This document shows positions 16,368 to 24,641 of a stretch of DNA of 64,000 nt, in pieces (within the stretch, counting starts at the first letter, position 1; each line of letters starts with the position of its first letter). A program made the position numbers and the translations under genes. Source of the stretch: Salinibacterium sp. TMP30 (GTDB taxonomy: Bacteria; Actinomycetota; Actinomycetes; Actinomycetales; Microbacteriaceae); contig NZ_CP151642.1 of NCBI RefSeq assembly GCF_038397785.1, positions 682,001 to 746,000 on the forward strand, written 5' to 3'. Under the pieces are notes generated by a model. It was not told the DNA's origin and searched no databases. It saw only the letters and a program-made list of their open reading frames with translations.

Positions 16368-17350
16368 AGCGCACCTCCTCCATTGCGATCGCGGAAGACC
16401 CTCATCTGAACGACGGAGAGAGCGAAGACAAGCACGGTCAGGATGACGGCGATTGCCGATCCGTATCCGAAGTCCAGGTTATTGAACGCCTGTTCGTACA
16501 TGTAGGTGAGGAGCACGTCGGTGCGCCCCGCTGGCCCGCCACCCGTTATCAGATACACGGATACGAAGACATTGAAGCCACCAATCACGAGCATGACAGT
16601 GACGAAGAGCAGCGCGGGCCAGATCGCGGGAACGGTGACGACCTTGAATCGTTGCCATCGGTTTGTGCCATCCATGGTCGCTGCTTCGACAAGCGTTTGG
16701 GGCACGCCTTGGAGGGCTGCGAGGAAGATCATCATCGACCAGCCGATACCTTTCCAGACGCCAAGGGCGCAGATTGCGATGAGGGCTGTCCACCGGTCGG
16801 CTAACCATGCAGTGTCACCGTTGGTGATCTGAAGCAGGTCGCCGAGCGCGAAGTTAATCAGTCCATCATCGGAGAAGAGAAATTTGAAGAGGAACGAGAC
16901 GACAACCCAACTGGTCACCACGGGCAGGTAGAAGAGCACGCGGAAAAGGGGCTGAGTTGGACTCTTCTTCTGAATAAGAAGCGCGATCGCGAGGCCAATG
17001 ATGATCTGCGGTGCCACGGTGAGCACCATGTAGACTCCGCTGTTGCTCAGAGCGAGCCAGAAATGATCGTCAGCGAATGCTTTCGCATAGTTGTCTAGTC
17101 CGAGGAATTCGCTGGCCGCAGACCCGACGATTTTCCAGTCGAAGAAACTCATCTGGAATGCCTGGACCGTGGGATAGAGCACGGTGACAGCAAAGAGGAT
17201 GAATCCGGGCGCGAGGAATAGGTAGGGCGTTGCAGCGAGGACTGCTCGGCCTTTAGAGCGCCGGCGCCGTTTTTTGGGTGGTGCTGGCGTGACGGAGAGG
17301 ACCTCCGCCACGCCAGCGCTCAGGCTTTCGCCTGTTGAGAGTACAGACAC
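16364..17350 (-). CDS. Carbohydrate ABC transporter permease, MalF-type
   Basis: 328 residues with a long polar N-terminus ending in a KKRRRRSKGR stretch, then six membrane helices and the EAA loop (LVEAATMDGTNRWQRFKVVTVPAIWP). Pairs with the MalG-type permease. GTG start at 17350, 4 nt after the binding-protein stop, so translation is probably coupled. Confidence 0.92.
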   Translation of the reverse strand: MSVLSTGESLSAGVAEVLSVTPAPPKKRRRRSKGRAVLAATPYLFLAPGFILFAVTVLYPTVQAFQMSFFDWKIVGSAASEFLGLDNYAKAFADDHFWLALSNSGVYMVLTVAPQIIIGLAIALLIQKKSPTQPLFRVLFYLPVVTSWVVVSFLFKFLFSDDGLINFALGDLLQITNGDTAWLADRWTALIAICALGVWKGIGWSMMIFLAALQGVPQTLVEAATMDGTNRWQRFKVVTVPAIWPALLFVTVMLVIGGFNVFVSVYLITGGGPAGRTDVLLTYMYEQAFNNLDFGYGSAIAVILTVLVFALSVVQMRVFRDRNGGGAL

Positions 17351-17354
17351 GAAG

Positions 17355-18632
17355 CTAATTTCCTGCCAAAATTGCGTCGATCTCCGCGGCGGCGCCAGTT
17401 AGCGCGTCCTTCACCGTTACAGATCCTTCAAAGGCGGGAACGAGTGCTTGGTTGAGGATGGTGTCAACCTCAGACCCCTGGGGGATTGCCACTCGCGCTC
17501 TGGCGGTTGCGAGCTGGTCCGTGAACAGAGCAAGGTACGGCAGTAACTCGACCTGCTTGTCACCCAGAGCCTTGATGACCGTCAGCTGTCCTGTCGGTAC
17601 AAGCGCCATCTGGAATTCTTCTGACTGAGTGAATTCGATGAACTTCATGGCTGCTTTTTTATGCTCGGACGTCGAGGTGAGAACGATGTCCTCGCCGCCG
17701 ACGACGCTGACCGACCCACCGTCTCCGGCGGGCATTGGCGCATAAATGGGGGTGAAGTCGGGGAACTGCTCGCTCCAGATACCGTTCATCCACGGTCCGT
17801 CGAGGATGTTTGCGTAGTTTCCTCCGGGAAGGCCTTCTGATGTCGACGTTGCGCCGGCGTTGCCGATGATGCCGTTAGAGATTTGGCCGTCTTTGTAAAG
17901 ATCCACGAGCATCTGCACTGCTGCCACTGACTTGTCGTTGTCGAGGTAGCCAGTCGACGTCGTGACCTTGTCGTCGGTGACAGCGCCGCCACCCGACCAG
18001 ATCCATGGCGAGATGTTCCATGCACCCAAGCCACCATCGGCGAACACTTGGACACCCGAATCAGTAAGTGCATCTGCTGCTGCGACGAACTCGTCGAAGG
18101 TTGCGGGTGGAGCGTCGAGTCCCTGTGCGTCGAGAGCTTCTTGGCTAGTGATGAGCACGCGGGTGTTGGTATCTAGCGGGAGCCCGTAGTACTTGCCGTC
18201 GTAGAGGTTGGTTGAAAGGACGCCGGGGAATGTTGCGTCAGCGAGTTCCTGGAAGTTGTCCATTTCGTCCGAGAGGGGTACGAGCACACCGAGGTCGGCG
18301 AACTTGGGAACCCATCCAAGATCGGCACGCACGAGGTCGGGCAATTCATCGCCTGCCGCGCTCGTGGTGAGCTTCTTGAGTAGGTCGTCATACGGTACGT
18401 CGACGTATTCGACCGTAATGCCCGGGTTCGCTTCTTCAAACGACGGGATCAGAGTGTCGTTGAGCACGTCTGCTTGTGCAGAGTTGCCGCCGTTGCCGTA
18501 CGCGCCCCAGAAAGTAATGGTCACGGGCTCGTCGGCAGTGCCTTCGGACTCGGGCGCTGACGAGCAACCCGCCATTACGAGGGCGATGGTCGCGGCGACA
18601 GCTGTCACCGCGATGACTTTGGAACGCTTCAT
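17355..18632 (-). CDS. Sugar ABC transporter substrate-binding lipoprotein
   Basis: 425 residues: lipobox MAGC with Cys23, then an extracellular solute-binding family 1 fold (ITFWGAYGNGG, VRADLGWVPKFADLGVLVPL, and a GGEDIVLTSTSEHKKAA hinge region). It captures the sugar outside the membrane and delivers it to the two permeases. ATG 18632 has an AGGAGA ribosome site. First gene of the operon, transcribed from the promoter at 18699-18727 and divergent from the ROK regulator. Confidence 0.93.
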   Translation of the reverse strand: MKRSKVIAVTAVAATIALVMAGCSSAPESEGTADEPVTITFWGAYGNGGNSAQADVLNDTLIPSFEEANPGITVEYVDVPYDDLLKKLTTSAAGDELPDLVRADLGWVPKFADLGVLVPLSDEMDNFQELADATFPGVLSTNLYDGKYYGLPLDTNTRVLITSQEALDAQGLDAPPATFDEFVAAADALTDSGVQVFADGGLGAWNISPWIWSGGGAVTDDKVTTSTGYLDNDKSVAAVQMLVDLYKDGQISNGIIGNAGATSTSEGLPGGNYANILDGPWMNGIWSEQFPDFTPIYAPMPAGDGGSVSVVGGEDIVLTSTSEHKKAAMKFIEFTQSEEFQMALVPTGQLTVIKALGDKQVELLPYLALFTDQLATARARVAIPQGSEVDTILNQALVPAFEGSVTVKDALTGAAAEIDAILAGN

Positions 18633-18698
18633 TGCAGTTCTCCTCATTGATGTTTACATTCTGACTCAGGGCAGAGCCGGGTATGTGCTTGCGAATTA

Positions 18699-18727
18699 GT
18701 TCTACGGCAAAAGTAATGCCGTGTCAA
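18699..18727 (-). promoter_or_regulatory. Sugar-operon promoter with inverted repeat in the -35/-10 spacer
   Basis: On the minus strand TTGACA (18722-18727) and TAGAAC (18699-18704) are separated by exactly 17 nt. The spacer holds the inverted repeat ACGGCA-N7-TGCCGT (18704-18722), which overlaps both hexamer edges. A protein bound there would block RNA polymerase. The divergent ROK-family gene is the natural candidate repressor. Confidence 0.65.
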
Positions 18728-18787
18728 TTGTTGTCATTTAACAAGTTTTGAGCCCTACTTACTTCCCTTGCAAAAGGAATAGGCGCT

Positions 18788-19966
18788 ATGGTGAGACGGT
18801 CCGCCGATAAAGAGAGGGTCTTCGTGACTATTGAGGATCAATCGTGGACCAGAGACGGCGGAGCGTCATTATCTGTCGCTCTTCAAGTGCTCATTAACGG
18901 CCCGATTTCTCGCAGCGATATTGCTCGCCGACTCGACATGTCCCCGGGTTCGCTAACCCGCCTGAGCACGCCGCTAATCGACGGTGGGCTCCTAGTCGAG
19001 GTCGGAGAACGCGCTGACGGACGCGCAGGCCGACCCTCGACCCTGCTTGACGTCGTTGCTCGGTCGCGAAATTTCATTGGGATGAAAATCACTTCGACAG
19101 AGGTCCTCGCAGTGGTGACAGACCTCAGGGCGAGCGTGCTTCACCAACGCTCAGCGAAGCTCACGTCGCGCGATCCCTCTGCGGTGATCGCGGTAATTGC
19201 TGATCTGGTCCAGACCCTTGCCGCCCGCGTGCCATCGGTGACCGCTATTGGCATCGGCTTGGGCGGCTTGGTAGGCGCCGACGGAATCGTCGAGAGTGCC
19301 CCATTCTTGGAATGGACCGACGTCTCCATCCGGGCCCTCGTCGAGGACGCAACCGGCTTTCCCACGGTCATTGACAACGACCTCGTAGCCTTCACCGAGT
19401 ACGAGCGCTGGTTTGGTGCAGGCAAAGGACTGCAGAACTTCGCCGTGCTCACCCTGGGCGCCGGCATCGGATACGGGGTCGTTATCCACAACGAAATCGT
19501 TACTAGTGTCGATTCTGGAATCGGATTGGTAGGCCACTGGCCGCTGGACCCGTTTGGTCCAGTCTGTCCCGCCGGGCACCGCGGTTGTGCGAAGAGTGTG
19601 CTTGAACAGGGCGCTATCGTTCGCAATGTTTCCGCCGTAATAGGCCGGGAAGTGACGTACGACCAAGCACTGGACCTTGCGGAGGCCGGAGAGCCGGCCG
19701 CACGGCGAATAATCGACGAGGCCGGAGCCGGGCTAGGAACACTGTTGGCTGCGATCGCGAACCTCACGATGCCGCAGCGGATCATCCTTGGTGGTGAGGG
19801 TGTTCGCCTTGTAGACGTTGCGTCGGCGGCGATCCAGGAAGGCATCAATGGCCACCGTGATGCGCGCGCATCCGCGATCGACCTCGTCGCCACGTCCGGC
19901 GACAACACTGAATGGTGTCGCGGTGCTGCCGTACTCGCGATCCAGAAATACGTCCTCGACAAGTAG
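18788..19966 (+). CDS. ROK-family transcriptional regulator of the sugar operon
   Basis: 392 residues: winged-helix N-terminus (ISRSDIARRLDMSPGSLTRLSTPL, about residues 35-65) and an ROK sugar-kinase-like domain with DNDLVAFTEYE, the LGAGIGYGVV phosphate-loop region and GHWPLDPFGPVC. The ROK zinc motif normally reads CxCGxxGCxE; here it is CPAGHRGCAKS, so the second Cys and the Glu are missing and zinc binding may be altered. It probably represses the divergent binding-protein operon and responds to the imported sugar. There is no separate kinase gene nearby. The 5' part between 18728 and 18787 should contain its promoter. Confidence 0.88.
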   Translation: MVRRSADKERVFVTIEDQSWTRDGGASLSVALQVLINGPISRSDIARRLDMSPGSLTRLSTPLIDGGLLVEVGERADGRAGRPSTLLDVVARSRNFIGMKITSTEVLAVVTDLRASVLHQRSAKLTSRDPSAVIAVIADLVQTLAARVPSVTAIGIGLGGLVGADGIVESAPFLEWTDVSIRALVEDATGFPTVIDNDLVAFTEYERWFGAGKGLQNFAVLTLGAGIGYGVVIHNEIVTSVDSGIGLVGHWPLDPFGPVCPAGHRGCAKSVLEQGAIVRNVSAVIGREVTYDQALDLAEAGEPAARRIIDEAGAGLGTLLAAIANLTMPQRIILGGEGVRLVDVASAAIQEGINGHRDARASAIDLVATSGDNTEWCRGAAVLAIQKYVLDK

Positions 19967-20008
19967 TCCAGTCAGCTCACCGTGATCAATGCACACGCGG
20001 GAGCCGCC

Positions 20009-21316
20009 CTATTCGTACCGAAGCGACTCCACAGGGTCAGCCCGAGCAGCGCGCGCGGCGGGCAGGGTGCCGGCGAGGAACGCGATGGCCATCACGACGA
20101 GGATGATCACGGCGACCGAGATCGGGTCAAAAGCGATTAGCGTGAGGCCCGGTAGGTCGGCGAGGATTGCGCCGGAGAGCAACGAACTGATCGCAGTGCC
20201 CACGATCATCCCGATTCCGACACCGATCGCGCTGCCCAAGAAGCCAATGAAGACAGCTTCGAGGCTGAAGAGTCCGAAAACTTTGCCGCTGCCCATGCCC
20301 ATCGCTTTCATGAGGCCAATCTCGCGGGTGCGTTCCTGCACAGACATGAACAGGGTGTTCACGATTCCGAAGCTGGCAGCCAACAGGGCAATAATCGCGA
20401 ACGCATTCAACACCAGCACGATTGCATCAATGATGGTCTTGAACGTGCCCAATTGGTCGGCGACAGTCGTGCCAGTGAAGCCTGCATCTGTGAGCCGCTC
20501 CTTGAGGGAAGTGACCTCGGCATCGGTCGCCGCCGGATCGAAGCGGATGCTCGCCTGGGCGTAACGTTCCTGCTGATCAGCGGGGATTCCAATGTTCTGG
20601 GTCTGATACAGCTCATCGGTCAGCGCAGAGTTCACGACAAGTCCGCCAGCACCGGGAGCAGCAATGCTCTCCTCGGCAACGCCCACGATGGTGGCGTCGA
20701 TAAAGTGTTGCGTGCGCTCAGCATCCGTGATCGCAATCGTGAGGGTTTCCCCCACGGCGGCAGCTGAGTCAGCGAACCCGAGCGACTCCACATAGGTGAC
20801 AGGCACATTCAGTTCGAGGGCATCCGAATCTGCGGCAGGCACTGCCCCAGCAGCAAGCTGCACGGTTTGGCCGGCAACGAGTCCGCCGACACTTGTCAGA
20901 TACTGCGTGCCATCGCCATACTGAATCCAGTCCGGGGAAATCGACTTTGTCGCCTCAACATCGAGCACACCCGCGATGGTGGCGAGAGCATCCAAATCAT
21001 CGGGAGTGAGGGCCACGACAGTGGAACCGGGACGGCTGAAGCCTCCGCTGACCACCGCATCAGGGTCGTATTCGGCCGGCCCAGAGGCATCACCAAAACC
21101 GGCATTAGCGTCCTGGGTCACCGAAACCGTCATCACATCTTCCGCACCGATGGAGGTGACCGTGTCATCGATGTACCGATTGATGCCCGTACCGAGGCCG
21201 TTGGTTATGGTGAGAGTGAACGCACCAACGAAGATCGCGAGAATCGTCAGAATGGTGCGGGTCTTCGAGCGGAAGGTGTTCGACGCGGCCGAGCCGATCA
21301 GGTCGAGAAGGTTCAT
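20009..21316 (-). CDS. FtsX/MacB-type ABC transporter permease
   Basis: 435 residues: one N-terminal membrane helix (ILTILAIFVGAFTLTI), a large extracytoplasmic MacB-like domain (about residues 45-290) and three C-terminal helices with QERTREIGLMKAMG, the coupling helix typical of FtsX-family permeases. Such permeases act mechanically on envelope substrates rather than as channels for small solutes. ATG 21316 overlaps the ATPase stop by 4 nt. No binding partner (MacA-like) gene is adjacent. Substrate unknown; peptide or lipid-related export is possible. Confidence 0.9.
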   Translation of the reverse strand: MNLLDLIGSAASNTFRSKTRTILTILAIFVGAFTLTITNGLGTGINRYIDDTVTSIGAEDVMTVSVTQDANAGFGDASGPAEYDPDAVVSGGFSRPGSTVVALTPDDLDALATIAGVLDVEATKSISPDWIQYGDGTQYLTSVGGLVAGQTVQLAAGAVPAADSDALELNVPVTYVESLGFADSAAAVGETLTIAITDAERTQHFIDATIVGVAEESIAAPGAGGLVVNSALTDELYQTQNIGIPADQQERYAQASIRFDPAATDAEVTSLKERLTDAGFTGTTVADQLGTFKTIIDAIVLVLNAFAIIALLAASFGIVNTLFMSVQERTREIGLMKAMGMGSGKVFGLFSLEAVFIGFLGSAIGVGIGMIVGTAISSLLSGAILADLPGLTLIAFDPISVAVIILVVMAIAFLAGTLPAARAARADPVESLRYE

Positions 21317-22011
21317 GCGGCTACCTCCGTGGTGTCGTTCACGAGCAGGCCGTCGCGAATGTAGAGGCGTCGATCGCATCGTGCCGCCAGCTCCTCGTCG
21401 TGAGTGACCACGATCAAAGTGATGCCGTTATCACGGTTGAGATCGAACAGGATGTCTTCGACGACTGCGCCGGTGGCGGTGTCGAGATTTCCCGTGGGCT
21501 CATCAGCGAAAATGATGCGTGGGTTATTGACCAGCGCGCGAGCGATCACGGAACGCTGCTTTTGACCACCAGACAGGTTAAGAGCCTTGCTCGACGCTTT
21601 GTCGGCCATTTCGAGTTCCTCAAGAGCGACAAGGGCTCGCTGCTTGCGCTCGCTGCGCCGAATGCCCGCGATTTTCATCGGCAACATCACGTTTTCGAGA
21701 ACGGATGCGTTTGCAGTGAGGAAGAACTGCTGAAATACGAACCCGAAAGTCTTGTTGCGCGCGCGGTTGAGGCTTTTTCCCTTCAGTGAGCTTGTGTCCA
21801 CACCTTCAAGCTCAACGCTTCCTGATGTTGGGGCATCAAGCAGCGCGAGAACGTGCATCAGGGTTGATTTGCCCGACCCACTCTTGCCGATGATGGCGAT
21901 GCTTTCGCCCTCAAAAATGTCGAAAGACACCCCTTTGAGTGCATCGAATCGGTTCGGGCCTCGGCCGTAAGACTTGTGTACATCCGTGACGCGGATGATC
22001 GGGGTATCCAT
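21313..22011 (-). CDS. ABC transporter ATP-binding protein, MacB/LolD type
   Basis: 232 residues with Walker A GKSGSGKST, the signature LSGGQKQ, Walker B IIFADEPTGNLD and the H-loop VTHDEE. It energises the downstream FtsX-type permease. ATG 22011 (MDTPIIRV) is the normal family start; the extension to 22047 runs into the promoter palindrome region. First gene of a two-gene operon. Confidence 0.94.
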   Translation of the reverse strand: MDTPIIRVTDVHKSYGRGPNRFDALKGVSFDIFEGESIAIIGKSGSGKSTLMHVLALLDAPTSGSVELEGVDTSSLKGKSLNRARNKTFGFVFQQFFLTANASVLENVMLPMKIAGIRRSERKQRALVALEELEMADKASSKALNLSGGQKQRSVIARALVNNPRIIFADEPTGNLDTATGAVVEDILFDLNRDNGITLIVVTHDEELAARCDRRLYIRDGLLVNDTTEVAA

Positions 22012-22070
22012 AGCTCTCAGTCTCACGAGTTTGTGGGGAGAAAGCATCAGCCGTGGGGAGGTATTTGCCT

Positions 22071-22095
22071 ACGCCGAACGGTGTATCTTCGGCGT
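22071..22095. promoter_or_regulatory. Perfect 8-bp inverted repeat upstream of the ABC operon
   Basis: ACGCCGAA and TTCGGCGT are separated by 9 nt. On the minus strand the spacer contains GATACA, a possible -10 element, about 60 nt before the ATPase start. The arrangement fits an operator of a dimeric repressor, but no regulator gene is adjacent and it could also be an RNA hairpin in a leader. Confidence 0.5.
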
Positions 22096-22141
22096 CCGTA
22101 AAGTTTCCTTCGTCGTCGCCAGCGGGCGATTAGTTCGTTAC

Positions 22142-22438
22142 CTACAACTTGAGCTTCGCCTTACGCTTCTGCTCGGCAGCACGCTCGAGCCGTTCAACGC
22201 GCAATACGTCTACGAGCAGTGCCGCGATAGGCACGACGGACGCGATGCCAAGCCATTCCTGCGTTGCGCCGGTGCTGACATAGATCACGTTGAAGACCAC
22301 AGCCCAGACGAGTCCGCCGACGAGCCAAACCATCCGCCACCATGGTGTCGTGAGCTGACGGATGCGAGTGCGAGCCGCCGAAGGCTGCTCCGGTGGGGTT
22401 GTTGACTCGGTCGCATGTGCGGGCGTGGTTTCGTCCAT
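22142..22438 (-). CDS. Small two-helix membrane protein
   Basis: 98 residues: an acidic/polar N-terminus, membrane helices near residues 35-55 and 62-80, and a strongly basic tail (EQKRKAKLKL). The family is not recognised with certainty; similar 2-TM proteins are common in Microbacteriaceae. It sits between the ABC operon and amtB and is divergent from the latter. Confidence 0.65.
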   Translation of the reverse strand: MDETTPAHATESTTPPEQPSAARTRIRQLTTPWWRMVWLVGGLVWAVVFNVIYVSTGATQEWLGIASVVPIAALLVDVLRVERLERAAEQKRKAKLKL

Positions 22439-22523
22439 GCGTCAACTCTACGGGCTCCAGAAATCTGATTCGCTGGATACAGCTGGCTGCCGGAAACCAA
22501 CCCGTAACACCCACGGCACACGT

Positions 22524-22561
22524 TTAACGTGCTCGAAACATAACTGGCGAGCTTACGAAAC
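22524..22561 (+). promoter_or_regulatory. GlnR-like binding box upstream of amtB
   Basis: TTAAC-N6-GAAAC-N6-GGCGA-N6-GAAAC matches the actinobacterial GlnR arrangement GTnAC-N6-GAAAC repeated with 6-nt gaps: both GAAAC half-boxes are perfect and correctly spaced 22 nt apart, the first GTnAC is 4 of 5, the second is poor. It lies about 115 nt before the amtB ATG, suggesting nitrogen control. Confidence 0.6.
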
Positions 22562-22675
22562 GCTAAGACGGAATGCTTTGTGGTGCGGGTCGGTGGGAGT
22601 GGAATAACCCGGCACTCACTGAAATCCGCCACAGAGTTACGTGTGCACTAGGCGCACAAAGCGAAAGAGGTTGAG

Positions 22676-23893
22676 ATGGATACAGTGGTATGGGTACTCA
22701 TTAGCACTGCATTAGTGCTGCTTATGACCCCCGGTTTGGCTTTCTTTTACGGTGGACTCGTAAAAGAGAAGTCCGTAGTCAGCATGATGATGATGAGCTT
22801 CGGAGCGCTCGGCCTTGTTGCTGTTCTCTGGATTCTTATCGGCGCGAACATGAGCTCGATCGATGGGTCGATCTGGTCATTCTCGGGCAACCCGTTCAGC
22901 AACTTCGGTCAAGAGGGCGTCGCAGGCGTTGACCTCTTGAGCGTTGCTTTCGGTGGAACCTTCGCCATCATCACCACCGCACTCATCTCGGGTGCCATCG
23001 CCGATCGTGCACGCTTCGGACCGTGGATGATCTACACCGGTGTCTGGGCAACGCTCGTCTACTTCCCTGTCGCCGCGTGGGTTTGGGGCGGTGGCTGGAT
23101 CCAGAACCTCGGCGACACCCTCGGCGGTCTTCCTGCAGTAATTGACTTCGCTGGTGGTACCGCAGTTCACATCAATGCCGGTGCTGCTGCTCTCGGTCTC
23201 GCCCTAGTTCTCGGCAAGCGAGTTGGCTTCAACAAGGGCATTGCGCAGCCTCATAACGTTCCCCTCGTTCTCATTGGTGCAGCTCTGCTCTGGTTTGGCT
23301 GGTTCGGATTCAACGCTGGTGCTGCTGGTACGCCTGATGAAGCTGGACTCATCGTCTTCAACACTCTCGCTGCCCCTGCCGCCGCAATCCTGGGTTGGAT
23401 CGTTGTTGAGAAGCTTCGCACCGGTAAGGCCACCGCAGTGGGCGCCGTTTCGGGTGTTGTTGCTGGTCTTGTCGCCATCACCCCGGCATGTGCAAACCTC
23501 ACGCCCGGCTGGGCATTAGTACTCGGTGCTGTAGCGGGTGCTGTTTGTGCTCTCGCTATCGAGCTCAAGTTCAACCTGGGCTTCGATGACTCGCTCGACG
23601 TTGTTGGACTCCACCTTGTTGCCGGCATCATCGGAACGATCTACCTCGGCTTCTTCGCAACCGACACCGGGCTCTTCGTTGGTGGGGATGCAGGCCAGCT
23701 CGTCGTTCAGACCATCAGCGTTCTCGCCGTCGCAATCTTCTCCTTCGCGATGTCGTGGTTGATCGGAACTGCCATTCAGAAGACCATTGGATTCCGCGTG
23801 ACTTCTGAAGAAGAAATCGCTGGCATCGATCTCGCCGTCCACGGCGAGTCGGGCTACGCAATGCAGGCACGGGGAACCGTACCGGCTGAGTAG
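22676..23893 (+). CDS. amtB: Ammonium transporter Amt
   Basis: 405 residues with about 11 membrane helices. Family marks are FYGGLVKEKSV near the N-terminus, the gate region, and the pore twin histidines in VHINAGAAALGLALV and GLHLVAGIIG. It conducts ammonium/ammonia into the cell when nitrogen is scarce. The ATG follows an AAAGAGG ribosome site. No glnK or glnD follows, unlike the common amtB-glnK arrangement, so any PII partner is elsewhere. A hairpin terminator lies directly downstream, so the gene is monocistronic. Confidence 0.96.
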   Translation: MDTVVWVLISTALVLLMTPGLAFFYGGLVKEKSVVSMMMMSFGALGLVAVLWILIGANMSSIDGSIWSFSGNPFSNFGQEGVAGVDLLSVAFGGTFAIITTALISGAIADRARFGPWMIYTGVWATLVYFPVAAWVWGGGWIQNLGDTLGGLPAVIDFAGGTAVHINAGAAALGLALVLGKRVGFNKGIAQPHNVPLVLIGAALLWFGWFGFNAGAAGTPDEAGLIVFNTLAAPAAAILGWIVVEKLRTGKATAVGAVSGVVAGLVAITPACANLTPGWALVLGAVAGAVCALAIELKFNLGFDDSLDVVGLHLVAGIIGTIYLGFFATDTGLFVGGDAGQLVVQTISVLAVAIFSFAMSWLIGTAIQKTIGFRVTSEEEIAGIDLAVHGESGYAMQARGTVPAE

Positions 23894-23908
23894 AGCCCAC
23901 AACCTCGG

Positions 23909-23946
23909 GAGGGGCACGACTGTTATCGCGGTCGTGGCCCTCTTTT
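23909..23946 (+). terminator. Rho-independent terminator of amtB
   Basis: GAGGGGCACGAC pairs with GTCGTGGCCCTC (11 of 12) around a 10-nt loop and is followed by TCTTTT. It may also stop pdxH transcription arriving from the other side. Confidence 0.8.
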
Positions 23947-23955
23947 GGTGTGAGG

Positions 23956-24597
23956 TTACGGCTGCAGCCGCATCCGCTCCCAGCTGCCCGACGCAGCACG
24001 GGTGAAGCGCACCCGGTCGTGCAGTCGTGAGCTGCGGCCCTGCCAAAACTCGATGGTGTGTGGCTCAACAACGAAGCCGCCCCAGTCATCCGGACGCGGC
24101 ACGTCACTGCCCTCAAACTCTTTCTCGAGCTCCGTTACGCGCTGTTCAAGCAGCGCTCGGGATGTGATGGGTTGCGATTGTTCGCTGGCGTGCGCCGCGA
24201 TTTGGCTGCCTCGCGGTCGCGTCGCAAAGTATTCGTCTGAGACGGCTGCGGGCACGGGCCGAGCAACTCCCTGCACGAGCACTTGCCGGTGGATTGCATA
24301 CCAGGGGAACACCAACGCAGCGGCAGGGTTTGCCAGCAGTTCCCGGCCTTTGATGGAGCTGTAGTTGGTGAAGAACTCGAGGCCGGCGTCGTCTATTGCG
24401 CGCAACAGCACGGTGCGGCTGCTGGGGGAGCCGTCGGCATCCACGGTCGACAGAACCATCGCATTGGGCTCATACACGTTCGAATCGGTGGCGTTTGTCA
24501 GCCACATCCGAAACTGTTCGAGAGGATCGTCGAGCACGTCGGCGTCATTGAGCGGCAACTGGCCGTAGTCGGTGTGTTGGCTCAGCGGATCTGACAC
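23956..24597 (-). CDS. pdxH: Pyridoxamine 5'-phosphate oxidase
   Basis: 213 residues. It has SSRTVLLRAIDDAGLEFFTNY, LVQGVARPVP, and the C-terminal FWQGRSSRLHDR that closes FMN/PLP binding in PdxH. It oxidises pyridoxamine or pyridoxine 5'-phosphate to pyridoxal 5'-phosphate with FMN in the cytoplasm. GTG 24597 is chosen because it follows a GAAAGGAC ribosome site by a few bases and gives the normal PdxH length; the 44-residue extension upstream has no family resemblance. It lies 44 nt after nhaA. Confidence 0.93.
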   Translation of the reverse strand: MSDPLSQHTDYGQLPLNDADVLDDPLEQFRMWLTNATDSNVYEPNAMVLSTVDADGSPSSRTVLLRAIDDAGLEFFTNYSSIKGRELLANPAAALVFPWYAIHRQVLVQGVARPVPAAVSDEYFATRPRGSQIAAHASEQSQPITSRALLEQRVTELEKEFEGSDVPRPDDWGGFVVEPHTIEFWQGRSSRLHDRVRFTRAASGSWERMRLQP

Positions 24598-24641
24598 GGA
24601 ATGTCCTTTCGAGAGGGTGGAGCAGCCTGCGAGTGCACCAG

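Noticed and set aside
19141-19962. 273-codon open frame opposite the ROK regulator
   Set aside because: Antisense to a gene with clear ROK and HTH motifs; no motif of its own.
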